Assembly (NCBI GenBank): GCA_028346125.1
Contig: JAOMEV010000023.1
Span: 1-40,743, forward strand
From: Bacteriovoracales bacterium
GTDB taxonomy: Bacteria; Bdellovibrionota; Bacteriovoracia; Bacteriovoracales; Bacteriovoracaceae
DNA length: 40,743 nucleotides
Reading direction: 5' to 3'
Within the stretch, counting starts at the first letter, position 1. The number at the start of each line of letters is the position of its first letter. The position numbers were made by a program, and so were the translations under genes. Under the pieces are notes generated by a model, which was not told where the DNA came from, made no database searches, and worked only from the letters and a program-made list of their open reading frames with translations. This document shows positions 33,725 through 40,743 of this stretch, piece after piece.

Positions 33725-35044
33725 TTATCCCTTTAAATTGATCCAGGCCTTCGAAAAAGAGTTGTTTTTGTAAAGCCTGGCATTTTCCCAGCCATTTTGA
33801 GGGTGAGCAAAATGTTTTCCTCTTTGGCATGCCGTTTTCCCTTCATTGAAGGAACCTCTATACCGTGTAATTTTCCAAAGGCCTTTATTTTTTTGATCCT
33901 GGCAGGCAAAGGGAAGGGATTTTTTGCAATCTTCAGATTGCCAACGTCCATTTTTATTGATGACAGCGCACCTTTTGTTCCTTCCCCAATTTTTTGGTTC
34001 TCCCTTTTCCCATGTCCAGATAAACTCTCTTGCATGAGCGAGGGACATCATATCAATTTCCAGGGCCGTAATATTGCATTCGACAAGTTTTCGAACTAAT
34101 TGGGGTGTGATCTTCCCAGTTTCTTTTTCGCCGTTGTAAAATCCTAAAATATTAGTGGCGTCCCAATGGACAGATTGCCAGTTATCAGAAAGGCCTTTAT
34201 TGAAAGTGGGGTCGTGTTTCCATAAGACTTCCTCTCCTTGCTCATCTGTAAACTGACAAAGCTTCTCATCAAATTGTTTGATCTTGGTTCTTTTTCCTTT
34301 TTTGGAAAAGCTGTAGGAGAAGGGCCCATCTAAAATCATGACTCTTTTTCCCGCTTCTCTGATTTCATTGAGAGTGGGGTATCGATCTGTTTTTAAATCT
34401 GACTTCTGAAGAATAAGGTCTTTTAAATGATGGTTGAGGGGCCTTTCCAAAAGGTCTTTTCGGCCATCACTTTGATTTTGGATTTTTAAAATGACAACTT
34501 CATTTTGATTTTCTTTTTTTCTTATCCAGAGGTTAAACTCTTCAATAATATTGAAATAGAGACGATCGAGGAGGGAACAACCAAGGTGATTGTATTCTCC
34601 GTGACATAAACGGAGGCGCTTACCTATTAAATGGATATCAAGTTCAAAAACCCTTGCTCCGAGATCTAAAAGGTCCGTGAGGGAGTACTTATGATTAGGG
34701 AAAGTATAACCGTCTTTTCTGTTATTGTAGCTGTTGTGAATCCAAAGAAAACTGACTTGATTGATAGGAAGGTTGGATTGAAGTTCTCTTTGAAATTTGA
34801 TTGTCTTTGTTGTCCATGAGTGATCTTTAAGTGAGTTTCTTTTTCCTTGATGGCATTTTCCTTTAATTGATTTTAAACCCCGGTCGCATCCACCACTTCC
34901 CTGGAGCCAAAACTCCTGGCTTAAAAAAGTGCACCTTTTTTGCCCCTCCTGGCCGCAGGAGAGATCACCAAGACCTGGAGTGTATTTGGCATTTACGGGC
35001 AGGGTAAAAAGAAAAAGTATTAAAGTAATAAGAGATTTTTCCAT
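33725..35044 (-). CDS. Secreted PI-PLC-like phosphodiesterase with C-type-lectin-like tail
   Basis: 439 residues with a signal peptide (about 1-19). The middle carries the PI-PLC X-type TIM barrel signs: H103 in WIHNSYN, FELDIHL, and H148 in RLCHGEYN, equivalent to the two catalytic His of bacterial phosphatidylinositol phospholipase C. The last 105 residues look lectin-like: CAVINKNGRWQSEDC followed by LPFACQ (end half of a C-type lectin fold), then FNEGKTACQRGKHFAHPQNG and AWINL (start half). The halves stand in reversed order. The enzyme would cleave phosphatidylinositol or a similar lipid outside the cytoplasm, with the tail binding a sugar or protein. It is 18 nt ahead of the CotH gene and 85 nt behind an unknown secreted protein. 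Confidence 0.82.
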   Translation of the reverse strand: MEKSLITLILFLFTLPVNAKYTPGLGDLSCGQEGQKRCTFLSQEFWLQGSGGCDRGLKSIKGKCHQGKRNSLKDHSWTTKTIKFQRELQSNLPINQVSFLWIHNSYNNRKDGYTFPNHKYSLTDLLDLGARVFELDIHLIGKRLRLCHGEYNHLGCSLLDRLYFNIIEEFNLWIRKKENQNEVVILKIQNQSDGRKDLLERPLNHHLKDLILQKSDLKTDRYPTLNEIREAGKRVMILDGPFSYSFSKKGKRTKIKQFDEKLCQFTDEQGEEVLWKHDPTFNKGLSDNWQSVHWDATNILGFYNGEKETGKITPQLVRKLVECNITALEIDMMSLAHAREFIWTWEKGEPKNWGRNKRCAVINKNGRWQSEDCKKSLPFACQDQKNKGLWKITRYRGSFNEGKTACQRGKHFAHPQNGWENARLYKNNSFSKAWINLKG

Positions 35045-35129
35045 TTTGAGACACCTTTAGCTTTTTCTTCAAGACGACACTTCATAGTTTCTTTAAAGGT
35101 GACGCCTTGGAAAACGGCCTTCTGTCCAG

Positions 35130-36650
35130 TCATAAAATTATGGACTGTGAGTTTCTTGAGATTCCAAAAATAACCTGTGTAAAACTTTTTGTCTCTTCGG
35201 AATCGACATTTTCTAGGATCGAGTTCGGGATAACGCTTACTTTTAGGCCTTTAAAGAGCACATCAAAACTAGGGTCTCTTAGAGTAAAGCATCCATTAGG
35301 TTTGAGGTCAGAAACTGTGTAGCTTTGAAAAGGGCTTGTAAGAGAGGTTGATTTTATAAATTTGAACTCAACTCCGCCAATTTTGTTCTGTGCGCCAGAT
35401 TCGAGGCATATTTCAATGCGGTCTTCCTTTTGAATATCCAAGAGAGCTCTTGGGTGAATCGTATTTAAACCCTGCTCCATTTTGTGGACAAGGCCCTTAC
35501 AGGACCATGGGTCTCTCTCACAAAGAACGAAAGCATTATTAAGTTTTGTAAGGTTGGACTTTACCTCTACTTCCATTTCAAAAAGAAGATCTTCTTTCGT
35601 GGGAGAAAGTCTTTCAATCGTTTTTTCCTTTATTTCCCTAATTTTGAGGAGTTGATTTTTGTTTTTTTGGGTAAGGAAGTTGAGTTTTTTAAGAGTATCG
35701 CTATTGTCTATTTTTTCTCGGTCACAAATTAATGAGGGGGGTCGCTCGAAGGTAGGTAGCTTACAATAGGACTGGGCCGAGTAAATAAGAGGGAAACTAG
35801 TTGAAGGGAGTGCTATGGCCCCGGATCCAAATCTGTCTCTATAATAAGGTTCAAACTGGAGAGGAAATTCATTTGAAAAATAATCAAGGACGCTAGAGAG
35901 ACTCATTTGGCAATCTTTCAGATCAGGGGCGCTACAGTGAGACATCCCTCTTCCATTTCCAAAAATGGAATTGATTCGGGCAGCAAAGCCGCCTTCCTGA
36001 TGGCCGTAGACTTTGAATTCGCCTTTAATTTCATATTTTTTTCTTATTTTATCAAGGGTGGATGAAATATTGATGAGGTCAACGAAGTTAAGGTTAAATT
36101 CTTTTTTGATGAGTCTTTTTTTCTCAATACTTCCGACTTCCAGTTTTATAGCGACATAGGCCCTTACCCCTTTGGAAATCTTATAAATGAATTGATCTCC
36201 ACAGTAGGCCTTAAACTCTTTGAGGCTTCTTTCAGCGAGCTCATAGGCCTCTTGAGTTAGACGGTAGGGAGAGCTTAAGATTTCATCACCGGCCTTTAAA
36301 ATAGTTTTATAGGCAAAAGTTATGGATGTTTTTGTTTCCCGTGATTTTTTTATAAAATCTCCAGAAAAACCAAAGTTATCTACTCCGGCCCCTCTGGAAA
36401 GCTCTTTTTCAATATCTTTAAAGTTAATATTGGAGGATAAATTGACTGTTGCTACTTCATTAAAAATGACTTTGATGTTTTGGGGACTGGCCTCAACACA
36501 GGTAACAGCTGGATCAAAATAATCTTTTTCACTATTGTACATGCCTCCCATGAATTGAGGGCCGCCTACTGTTGACCCTGCTGGTATATGAGTCGCCAGG
36601 GCCTGAAAAACGTTAAAAAAAACGAGAAAAGGGATAATGTATAAAACCAT
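35130..36650 (-). CDS. Secreted hypothetical protein, Cys-containing
   Basis: 506 residues from the ATG at 36650, where a signal peptide begins at once (VLYIIPFLVFFNVFQALA); the longer in-frame start at 36689 has no ribosome site. The mature part has about ten Cys, probably in disulfides. A sequence around residues 145-180 (AYCGDQFIYKISKGVRAY) followed by beta-rich sequence is faintly like the G-[TD]-x-[FY] region of MACPF/perforin proteins, but the fit is too weak to assign. A Lys/Glu-rich helical segment lies near 325-375, and a last beta-rich domain follows. It is the first gene of the run leading to the PI-PLC-like and CotH-like proteins. Confidence 0.7.
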   Translation of the reverse strand: MVLYIIPFLVFFNVFQALATHIPAGSTVGGPQFMGGMYNSEKDYFDPAVTCVEASPQNIKVIFNEVATVNLSSNINFKDIEKELSRGAGVDNFGFSGDFIKKSRETKTSITFAYKTILKAGDEILSSPYRLTQEAYELAERSLKEFKAYCGDQFIYKISKGVRAYVAIKLEVGSIEKKRLIKKEFNLNFVDLINISSTLDKIRKKYEIKGEFKVYGHQEGGFAARINSIFGNGRGMSHCSAPDLKDCQMSLSSVLDYFSNEFPLQFEPYYRDRFGSGAIALPSTSFPLIYSAQSYCKLPTFERPPSLICDREKIDNSDTLKKLNFLTQKNKNQLLKIREIKEKTIERLSPTKEDLLFEMEVEVKSNLTKLNNAFVLCERDPWSCKGLVHKMEQGLNTIHPRALLDIQKEDRIEICLESGAQNKIGGVEFKFIKSTSLTSPFQSYTVSDLKPNGCFTLRDPSFDVLFKGLKVSVIPNSILENVDSEETKSFTQVIFGISRNSQSIIL

Positions 36651-36716
36651 TTGTCCACTCTTTATAAATATCATGTAGGAGGCGAACATTAACTGTTTGC
36701 CACAGGAGAGTCAATG

Positions 36717-37385
36717 CTAAATTCTTGAAGGAGTCAGGTTACAGTTTATGAAGTGAGACATGATTTTGTTATTTATGTGATTACATTCTTGAGAATTATC
36801 GAGATCGATTTTTTTTATAGAAAGTTTATCTACAATCTCAAAAGTAAGGGTTAAGTTTAAATCAGGGTTGAGGTCGCCTTTAAAGTTTTGTCCATTACAG
36901 GAGTGTTTAACGAGGACAATATCGAGATTATATTTTTGTGCAAAATAAAGATAACCTTTTTTAAAAGTATTGATTTCACCATTTCTGGTTCTTTTACCTT
37001 CTGGATAAATAAGAATTTTTTCAAACCTTGATAAATTTTCCTTTTTTAAGTCCCCAGAAATCAAAACTCCCCAAGTCGAATAAATATATTGAATTATTTT
37101 GTGAGACATCCAGCCACTGTTATCGGCCAAAATGACATCTTTTTTACTGTCAAATAAGAGCCCAAAAAAACAATGCTCAAACATAGTCCGGTGATTACTA
37201 ATAATAAGACATTTTTTTGGAAATTTCCCCTCAGGGGGAAGGACGATATTATAGTTGAGAATTTTAAGACAGGTGTTTATCCAAAATCTTTTTAAATAGT
37301 TCGCAAAAAGCCCATTAGTAAGTCGAAACCAGATGGTTCCTGGAATTGTGAGGAGAAAAAATAGCTGAAATGCGAGGAGTCTCAT
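36717..37385 (-). CDS. PlsC-like acyltransferase with HX4E in place of HX4D
   Basis: 222 residues from the ATG at 37385 (a TTG at 37421 would add 12; neither has a clear ribosome site). One N-terminal membrane segment (about 2-20) is followed by the lysophospholipid acyltransferase core. Motif I reads NHRTMFE, so the acidic partner of the catalytic His (H65) is Glu (E70) and not the usual Asp. The motif for glycerol-3-phosphate binding is present as YPEGKRTRNG with a following FKKG. The family transfers an acyl chain to lysophosphatidic acid or a related lipid at the inner membrane. The divergent neighbour is an acyl desaturase, which fits a lipid-remodelling pair. Confidence 0.8.
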   Translation of the reverse strand: MRLLAFQLFFLLTIPGTIWFRLTNGLFANYLKRFWINTCLKILNYNIVLPPEGKFPKKCLIISNHRTMFEHCFFGLLFDSKKDVILADNSGWMSHKIIQYIYSTWGVLISGDLKKENLSRFEKILIYPEGKRTRNGEINTFKKGYLYFAQKYNLDIVLVKHSCNGQNFKGDLNPDLNLTLTFEIVDKLSIKKIDLDNSQECNHINNKIMSHFINCNLTPSRI

Positions 37386-37587
37386 AAGGAATGTATACAA
37401 TATCTTGAAAGAGGAAATCAATTTATTGGGCTTTTTTGTAAAAAGTACAAAAGAACGATGCCTAGCGCTGCTGACTTAAGTAGTAATAATCATTAAGGAA
37501 ATTCGTAAAAGAATTGTAAAACAAGGGGCGTGCTTCTTCACGAAAAAATTCAAAATGGTTAATCTTCCTTCTGTTAAAGGAGATATT

Positions 37588-38475
37588 ATGGAAAATACAA
37601 TTACCCTGTCCCCGAGTTTAATAGACACACGAAATAAAAGAATGGCCTTTGCCTACTTTACTGTGATGCTTGTTTTTCATCTGGTGTGTTTATTGGCCTT
37701 TTACACAGGTGTAACGTGGACAGCTTTTGGAGTCTTTTTTGCCAGCTATGCCATGAAGGCATTGGGTATTACAACGGGTTTTCACCGTTATTTTGCTCAT
37801 AGATCTTATAGAACAAATCGTGTTTTCCAGTTTATTCTAGGCTTTATGGGAACTACGGCCATTCAAGGAGGCGTTTTATGGTGGGCCTCTCATCATCGTG
37901 GCCATCACAAGCACTCAGATAAAAAAGAAGATATCCATTCCCCTGTTGCCCATGGGTTTTTTCATTCCCATTTAGGTTGGATGTGGTCAAAAGAGTGCTT
38001 TCAAGAGGCAAAATATAAATGTAATGACTTCGCCAAGTTTCCCGAAATAAAGTTTTTAAATAAATTCTATGGGCCTCTCATTTTTGGACAGGCCTTCAGT
38101 TTTTATGCTCTTGGGGAAAGTTTAAATTGGTTTTTTCCTCAATTAGGAACATCTGGTTTCCAAGTTTTAGTCTGGGGTTTTTTTATTGCTACTGTGTGGA
38201 CCTGGCATGTGACATTTTCGATCAACTCTATTTGTCATGTTTATGGAAGTAAAAGATATGATTCAGGTGATGAATCACGAAATAATTGGTTGATGGCCAT
38301 TTTGGCCTTTGGTGAGGGCTGGCATAATAATCATCATAAATATGGTTGGTCTGCACGAAATGGCTTTAAATGGTGGGAATATGACGTCACTTACTATCTT
38401 TTAAAATGTCTTGAATTTTTTGGAGTTGTAAAAGATTTAAAAGTACCTACGAAAAAACAAATAGAAGGAGTCTAA
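37588..38475 (+). CDS. Acyl-lipid / acyl-CoA delta-9-type fatty acid desaturase
   Basis: 295 residues from the ATG at 37588, which has AAAGGAG 6 nt ahead; the in-frame ATG at 37555 has none. Three His boxes are complete: HRYFAH (66-71), HHRGHH (102-107) and HNNHH (246-250), which bind the di-iron centre. Hydrophobic segments about 17-60 and 160-205 form the membrane anchor. The enzyme introduces a cis double bond, usually at C9, using oxygen and an electron donor, and so tunes membrane fluidity. Donor proteins are not encoded here. It converges on the hybrid kinase gene with 11 nt between stops, and is divergent from the PlsC-like gene. Confidence 0.92.
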   Translation: MENTITLSPSLIDTRNKRMAFAYFTVMLVFHLVCLLAFYTGVTWTAFGVFFASYAMKALGITTGFHRYFAHRSYRTNRVFQFILGFMGTTAIQGGVLWWASHHRGHHKHSDKKEDIHSPVAHGFFHSHLGWMWSKECFQEAKYKCNDFAKFPEIKFLNKFYGPLIFGQAFSFYALGESLNWFFPQLGTSGFQVLVWGFFIATVWTWHVTFSINSICHVYGSKRYDSGDESRNNWLMAILAFGEGWHNNHHKYGWSARNGFKWWEYDVTYYLLKCLEFFGVVKDLKVPTKKQIEGV

Positions 38476-38486
38476 AAAAGGGAAAG

Positions 38487-40712
38487 TTATTTTTTTGTTT
38501 TTTCAATGGCCTGATCTAAAAGGTTTTCAATCATCCTTATGTTGAAACTTTTTGCACTCTCTTCAACTTTTTCGAGTAAAGGAACGAGGGAGTTTAACCC
38601 GGTTGGAATGATTTGTTTCTTTAAAACATGAATCTCCTCTTCCATCGTGGTTACTTCCATAGACACTCGCCAATATTTAAACTTTTCATGCAATTCTTGC
38701 TTGAATTCTAGGTCCTCTGGGCCTAAATTTTCTGGAATGGTCAATTCAAATGAAATAGATTTTTGATCTTCTTCTTGTACAATAGTTTTTTCATGTTTTA
38801 AAAACTTTGCCACTTCTCTTAAAAAAATGTCTTCATCAACTGGCTTTTGTAAAAAGCTTTGAAAACCTTTTATTGTAGATCCCTTAAGTCTTAAGGCAGA
38901 AATCAAGATGACTGGCGTTTCAATGCTTTCCTTTCTTAATATCTTTAAGGCATCATCTGCATTTAATTCGGGCATTTCATAGTCAGTAACAATTAAATCA
39001 GGATTAACCTTTTTGGTTTTTTCGATGAGCTCTCTTCCATCATAAGCAGTTTCGATTTTAAGATGATGTTGTGTAAGATAAGCTTCATAAAGTTTAATAT
39101 TTACGGGTATGTCATCGGCAATCAAAATGGTTTGACCAAAAAACTTATAAGAAAGATCTCCTGCTTCACCTTTTTCTTTCGAATAAGAAACTTCGGGAAA
39201 TATTACACTAAAAATACTTCCCTTTCCTAACTTAGATAAGACATGTATTTCTCCCCCCAAGTCGGAAACTATTTTACTCGTGATATACAAACCAAGACCA
39301 CTTCCTCTTTCCTGAACGGTTCCATGTTTATGGACTTGAGAGAAGGGTTCAAAGAGGGACTTCATATTTTCGCTGCTCATGCCCCGACCACTATCTTCAA
39401 CAATAATGCCTAGTTGAAATTTATCTTCGCTTATAAAATGGGCCGTAATTTTAAATTTAATATGACCTTTTTTCGTAAATTTTAAGGCGTTACTTAGGAC
39501 ATTATCGAAAACTTGCTTAAGTCCCAATTCATCACTTTCAATCCACGTGGGGATATCATCATTTAACTCTAATTCAAATAATATGCCTTTATTTGCGGAT
39601 TCATTCTTAAAGTGCAAAGAGGTTGATGTTAGTATATTTCTTAAATTACATTTATGTTTGACTACTTTTAGCTCATTGAGCTCGATTTTGCTAAAATCAT
39701 GGACTGAGTTAACCATTCTTAAAAGAGATTTACCGCTCGTATTAATGGATTCGATGTAATCTTTTTCTGTTTTGTCTCTGTCTTGTATTTTTTTCTGTAG
39801 AATTTTAGAAAAACCTAAGATGGCATTTAAAGGTGTTCGGAGTTCATGACTTAGGTTTGCAAAGAAGAGAGATCTTTGATTTTGAATTTTTTCTAAGGCC
39901 TGATTACTCTTTTCCAACTCAATGTTTGATTCCTTTAATTCAGATGTTCTCGCTTCGACTAACAAAAAGAGGCTATCTTTAATGGAAGAGAGTTCTGTAT
40001 TGACGTCTTTAAGTTGTGTTTCTCTTTTTATAAGGTCTTTATTTTTTTCTTTGAGCTGTTGACTAGTACTTACTTGATTTTCAAAAACTCTTTGAAAGTT
40101 TTCAATTGCAGAGTTCAAGGAAGATTTAGTAAGAGAAAGCTCCTTTTGAAGAGCGCTGATTTCATCTAAATAAAGACTTTCTTTCTCCTGATCGAATGTT
40201 GTTTCAAGTCCTCTTGTCATTTTTTCTATTTTATCTAAATGTTTTTTTGAAGTTTCTCTGATTTTTTCTTTATATTTTAAGTCTTTTTCGGTCTCTTTAA
40301 TTGATTGTGCCTCTCCTAAAAGCTTATGTATGTCACCTCTTTTTATACATTCAAAAATACAATTTTTGACTTCGCCGACTTCAGAGAAGTTTTCTTTCGC
40401 CTCCCCGGGGAGGATTGTTTTCCCTTCTGTTATGAGAATGCCTTTTTCTTTCACAGAGCCGGTCATTTTTTGGAAAAGGACAATTTCGAAGGATCTTTTC
40501 AAAGCGGGAAAAACATTTTGTAAGAAGACTATGTCCATTCCAAACAACATTTTACCGGTTAAGAAATTGTCGGTTGAGAAAATGATTTTTGATGTGATGA
40601 TTGGCTTTATGGAGAAACCCTCTCTTTTTAAATCCAAATATTGGTGATAGTGCTCGGGGATTTTGTTAAGGTATTCTAGTGAGAAGACTCCCTTAGTTGT
40701 TGTTGTGGACAT
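38487..40712 (-). CDS. Hybrid histidine kinase with N-terminal sensor and receiver domain
   Basis: 741 residues. The first 135 residues are a soluble domain I do not recognise. A long coiled coil follows (about 145-280), then HisKA with H289 in NLSHELRTPLNAILG, an HATPase domain (EDSGRGMS, then GSGLGLYI), and a receiver with acidic residues in IADD, D577 in VTDYEMP and Lys in LQKPVD. A C-terminal tail of about 110 residues is helical and ends in a short module often seen after receivers. No membrane segment, so a cytoplasmic sensor. The ATG at 40712 has no visible ribosome site, and the frame stays open to the window edge, so the start may lie upstream. Converges on the desaturase gene. Confidence 0.88.
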   Translation of the reverse strand: MSTTTTKGVFSLEYLNKIPEHYHQYLDLKREGFSIKPIITSKIIFSTDNFLTGKMLFGMDIVFLQNVFPALKRSFEIVLFQKMTGSVKEKGILITEGKTILPGEAKENFSEVGEVKNCIFECIKRGDIHKLLGEAQSIKETEKDLKYKEKIRETSKKHLDKIEKMTRGLETTFDQEKESLYLDEISALQKELSLTKSSLNSAIENFQRVFENQVSTSQQLKEKNKDLIKRETQLKDVNTELSSIKDSLFLLVEARTSELKESNIELEKSNQALEKIQNQRSLFFANLSHELRTPLNAILGFSKILQKKIQDRDKTEKDYIESINTSGKSLLRMVNSVHDFSKIELNELKVVKHKCNLRNILTSTSLHFKNESANKGILFELELNDDIPTWIESDELGLKQVFDNVLSNALKFTKKGHIKFKITAHFISEDKFQLGIIVEDSGRGMSSENMKSLFEPFSQVHKHGTVQERGSGLGLYITSKIVSDLGGEIHVLSKLGKGSIFSVIFPEVSYSKEKGEAGDLSYKFFGQTILIADDIPVNIKLYEAYLTQHHLKIETAYDGRELIEKTKKVNPDLIVTDYEMPELNADDALKILRKESIETPVILISALRLKGSTIKGFQSFLQKPVDEDIFLREVAKFLKHEKTIVQEEDQKSISFELTIPENLGPEDLEFKQELHEKFKYWRVSMEVTTMEEEIHVLKKQIIPTGLNSLVPLLEKVEESAKSFNIRMIENLLDQAIEKTKK

Positions 40713-40743
40713 TATAATATTATGAATGACTGATTTCGTGATT

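Noticed and set aside
37555-37587. Upstream ATG for the desaturase
   Set aside because: It lacks a ribosome site, whereas the ATG at 37588 follows AAAGGAG at ideal spacing.
1-40743. CRISPR arrays, transposons, integrases, phage genes or att-like repeats
   Set aside because: No regularly spaced repeats, no transposase or recombinase motifs and no flanking direct repeats were seen.

Overview
The window is AT-rich DNA (GC roughly mid-30s percent by eye) and is densely coded on both strands, with no gap above 300 bases. I saw no tRNA, rRNA, CRISPR array, transposase or phage gene. The gene content is Gram-negative: Sec signal peptides, a lipobox protein, membrane-bound CheA-like kinases, a PlsC-type acyltransferase, an acyl-lipid desaturase and many secreted hydrolase-like proteins. 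This suits a Bdellovibrionota-type organism (Bacteriovorax/Halobacteriovorax-like), but that is inference from style and content, not a marker gene. Several starts appear to be TTG or GTG chosen by a Shine-Dalgarno match.

Layout. 1-3.4 kb: a phospholipase D family protein, possibly cut at its start by the window edge, and an exported flavin amine-oxidase-like protein. 3.6-8.3 kb: a lone receiver domain converging on two related membrane sensors. One is an intact CheA-like kinase (PAS, Hpt, ATPase). The other is a paralogue whose phosphorylatable His and ATP-binding motifs are gone. 8.5-11.9 kb: a methionine module. metJ heads a three-gene operon with a small unknown protein and a DUF938 methyltransferase, divergent from metX-metB. 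The intergenic region carries two clusters of 8-bp met boxes, including two perfect AGACGTCT sites. 12.0-15.5 kb: a small secreted protein, an FAD-dependent oxidoreductase and, divergent from it, an unusual three-domain protein: 2Fe-2S ferredoxin, class III nucleotidyl cyclase, Rieske domain.

15.5-24.7 kb: mostly secreted or envelope proteins. These are an unknown, a secreted phospholipase D with a repeated Cys tail, two candidate permuted papain-fold enzymes, an alpha/beta hydrolase, a DUF2799 lipoprotein, a methyltransferase and a PAP2 membrane phosphatase. 24.8-30.3 kb: a signalling set of receiver protein, CheB-CheR fusion with a degenerate kinase tail, and a multi-pass CheA-like kinase without CheW. 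30.4-36.7 kb: a secreted beta-propeller-like protein converging on a minus-strand run of an unknown secreted protein, a PI-PLC-like phosphodiesterase with a lectin-like tail, and a CotH-type kinase. 36.7-40.7 kb: a PlsC-like acyltransferase and a divergent acyl desaturase (membrane lipid), then a hybrid histidine kinase.

The strongest candidates for something new are the ferredoxin-cyclase-Rieske fusion beside an FAD oxidoreductase, the pseudo-kinase paralogue, and the secreted CotH / PI-PLC-lectin operon. The MetJ regulon looks gammaproteobacterial and is a clear case for testing horizontal transfer. Convergent genes meet with little or no space. At two junctions an A/T-rich bidirectional terminator-like hairpin lies inside coding sequence.
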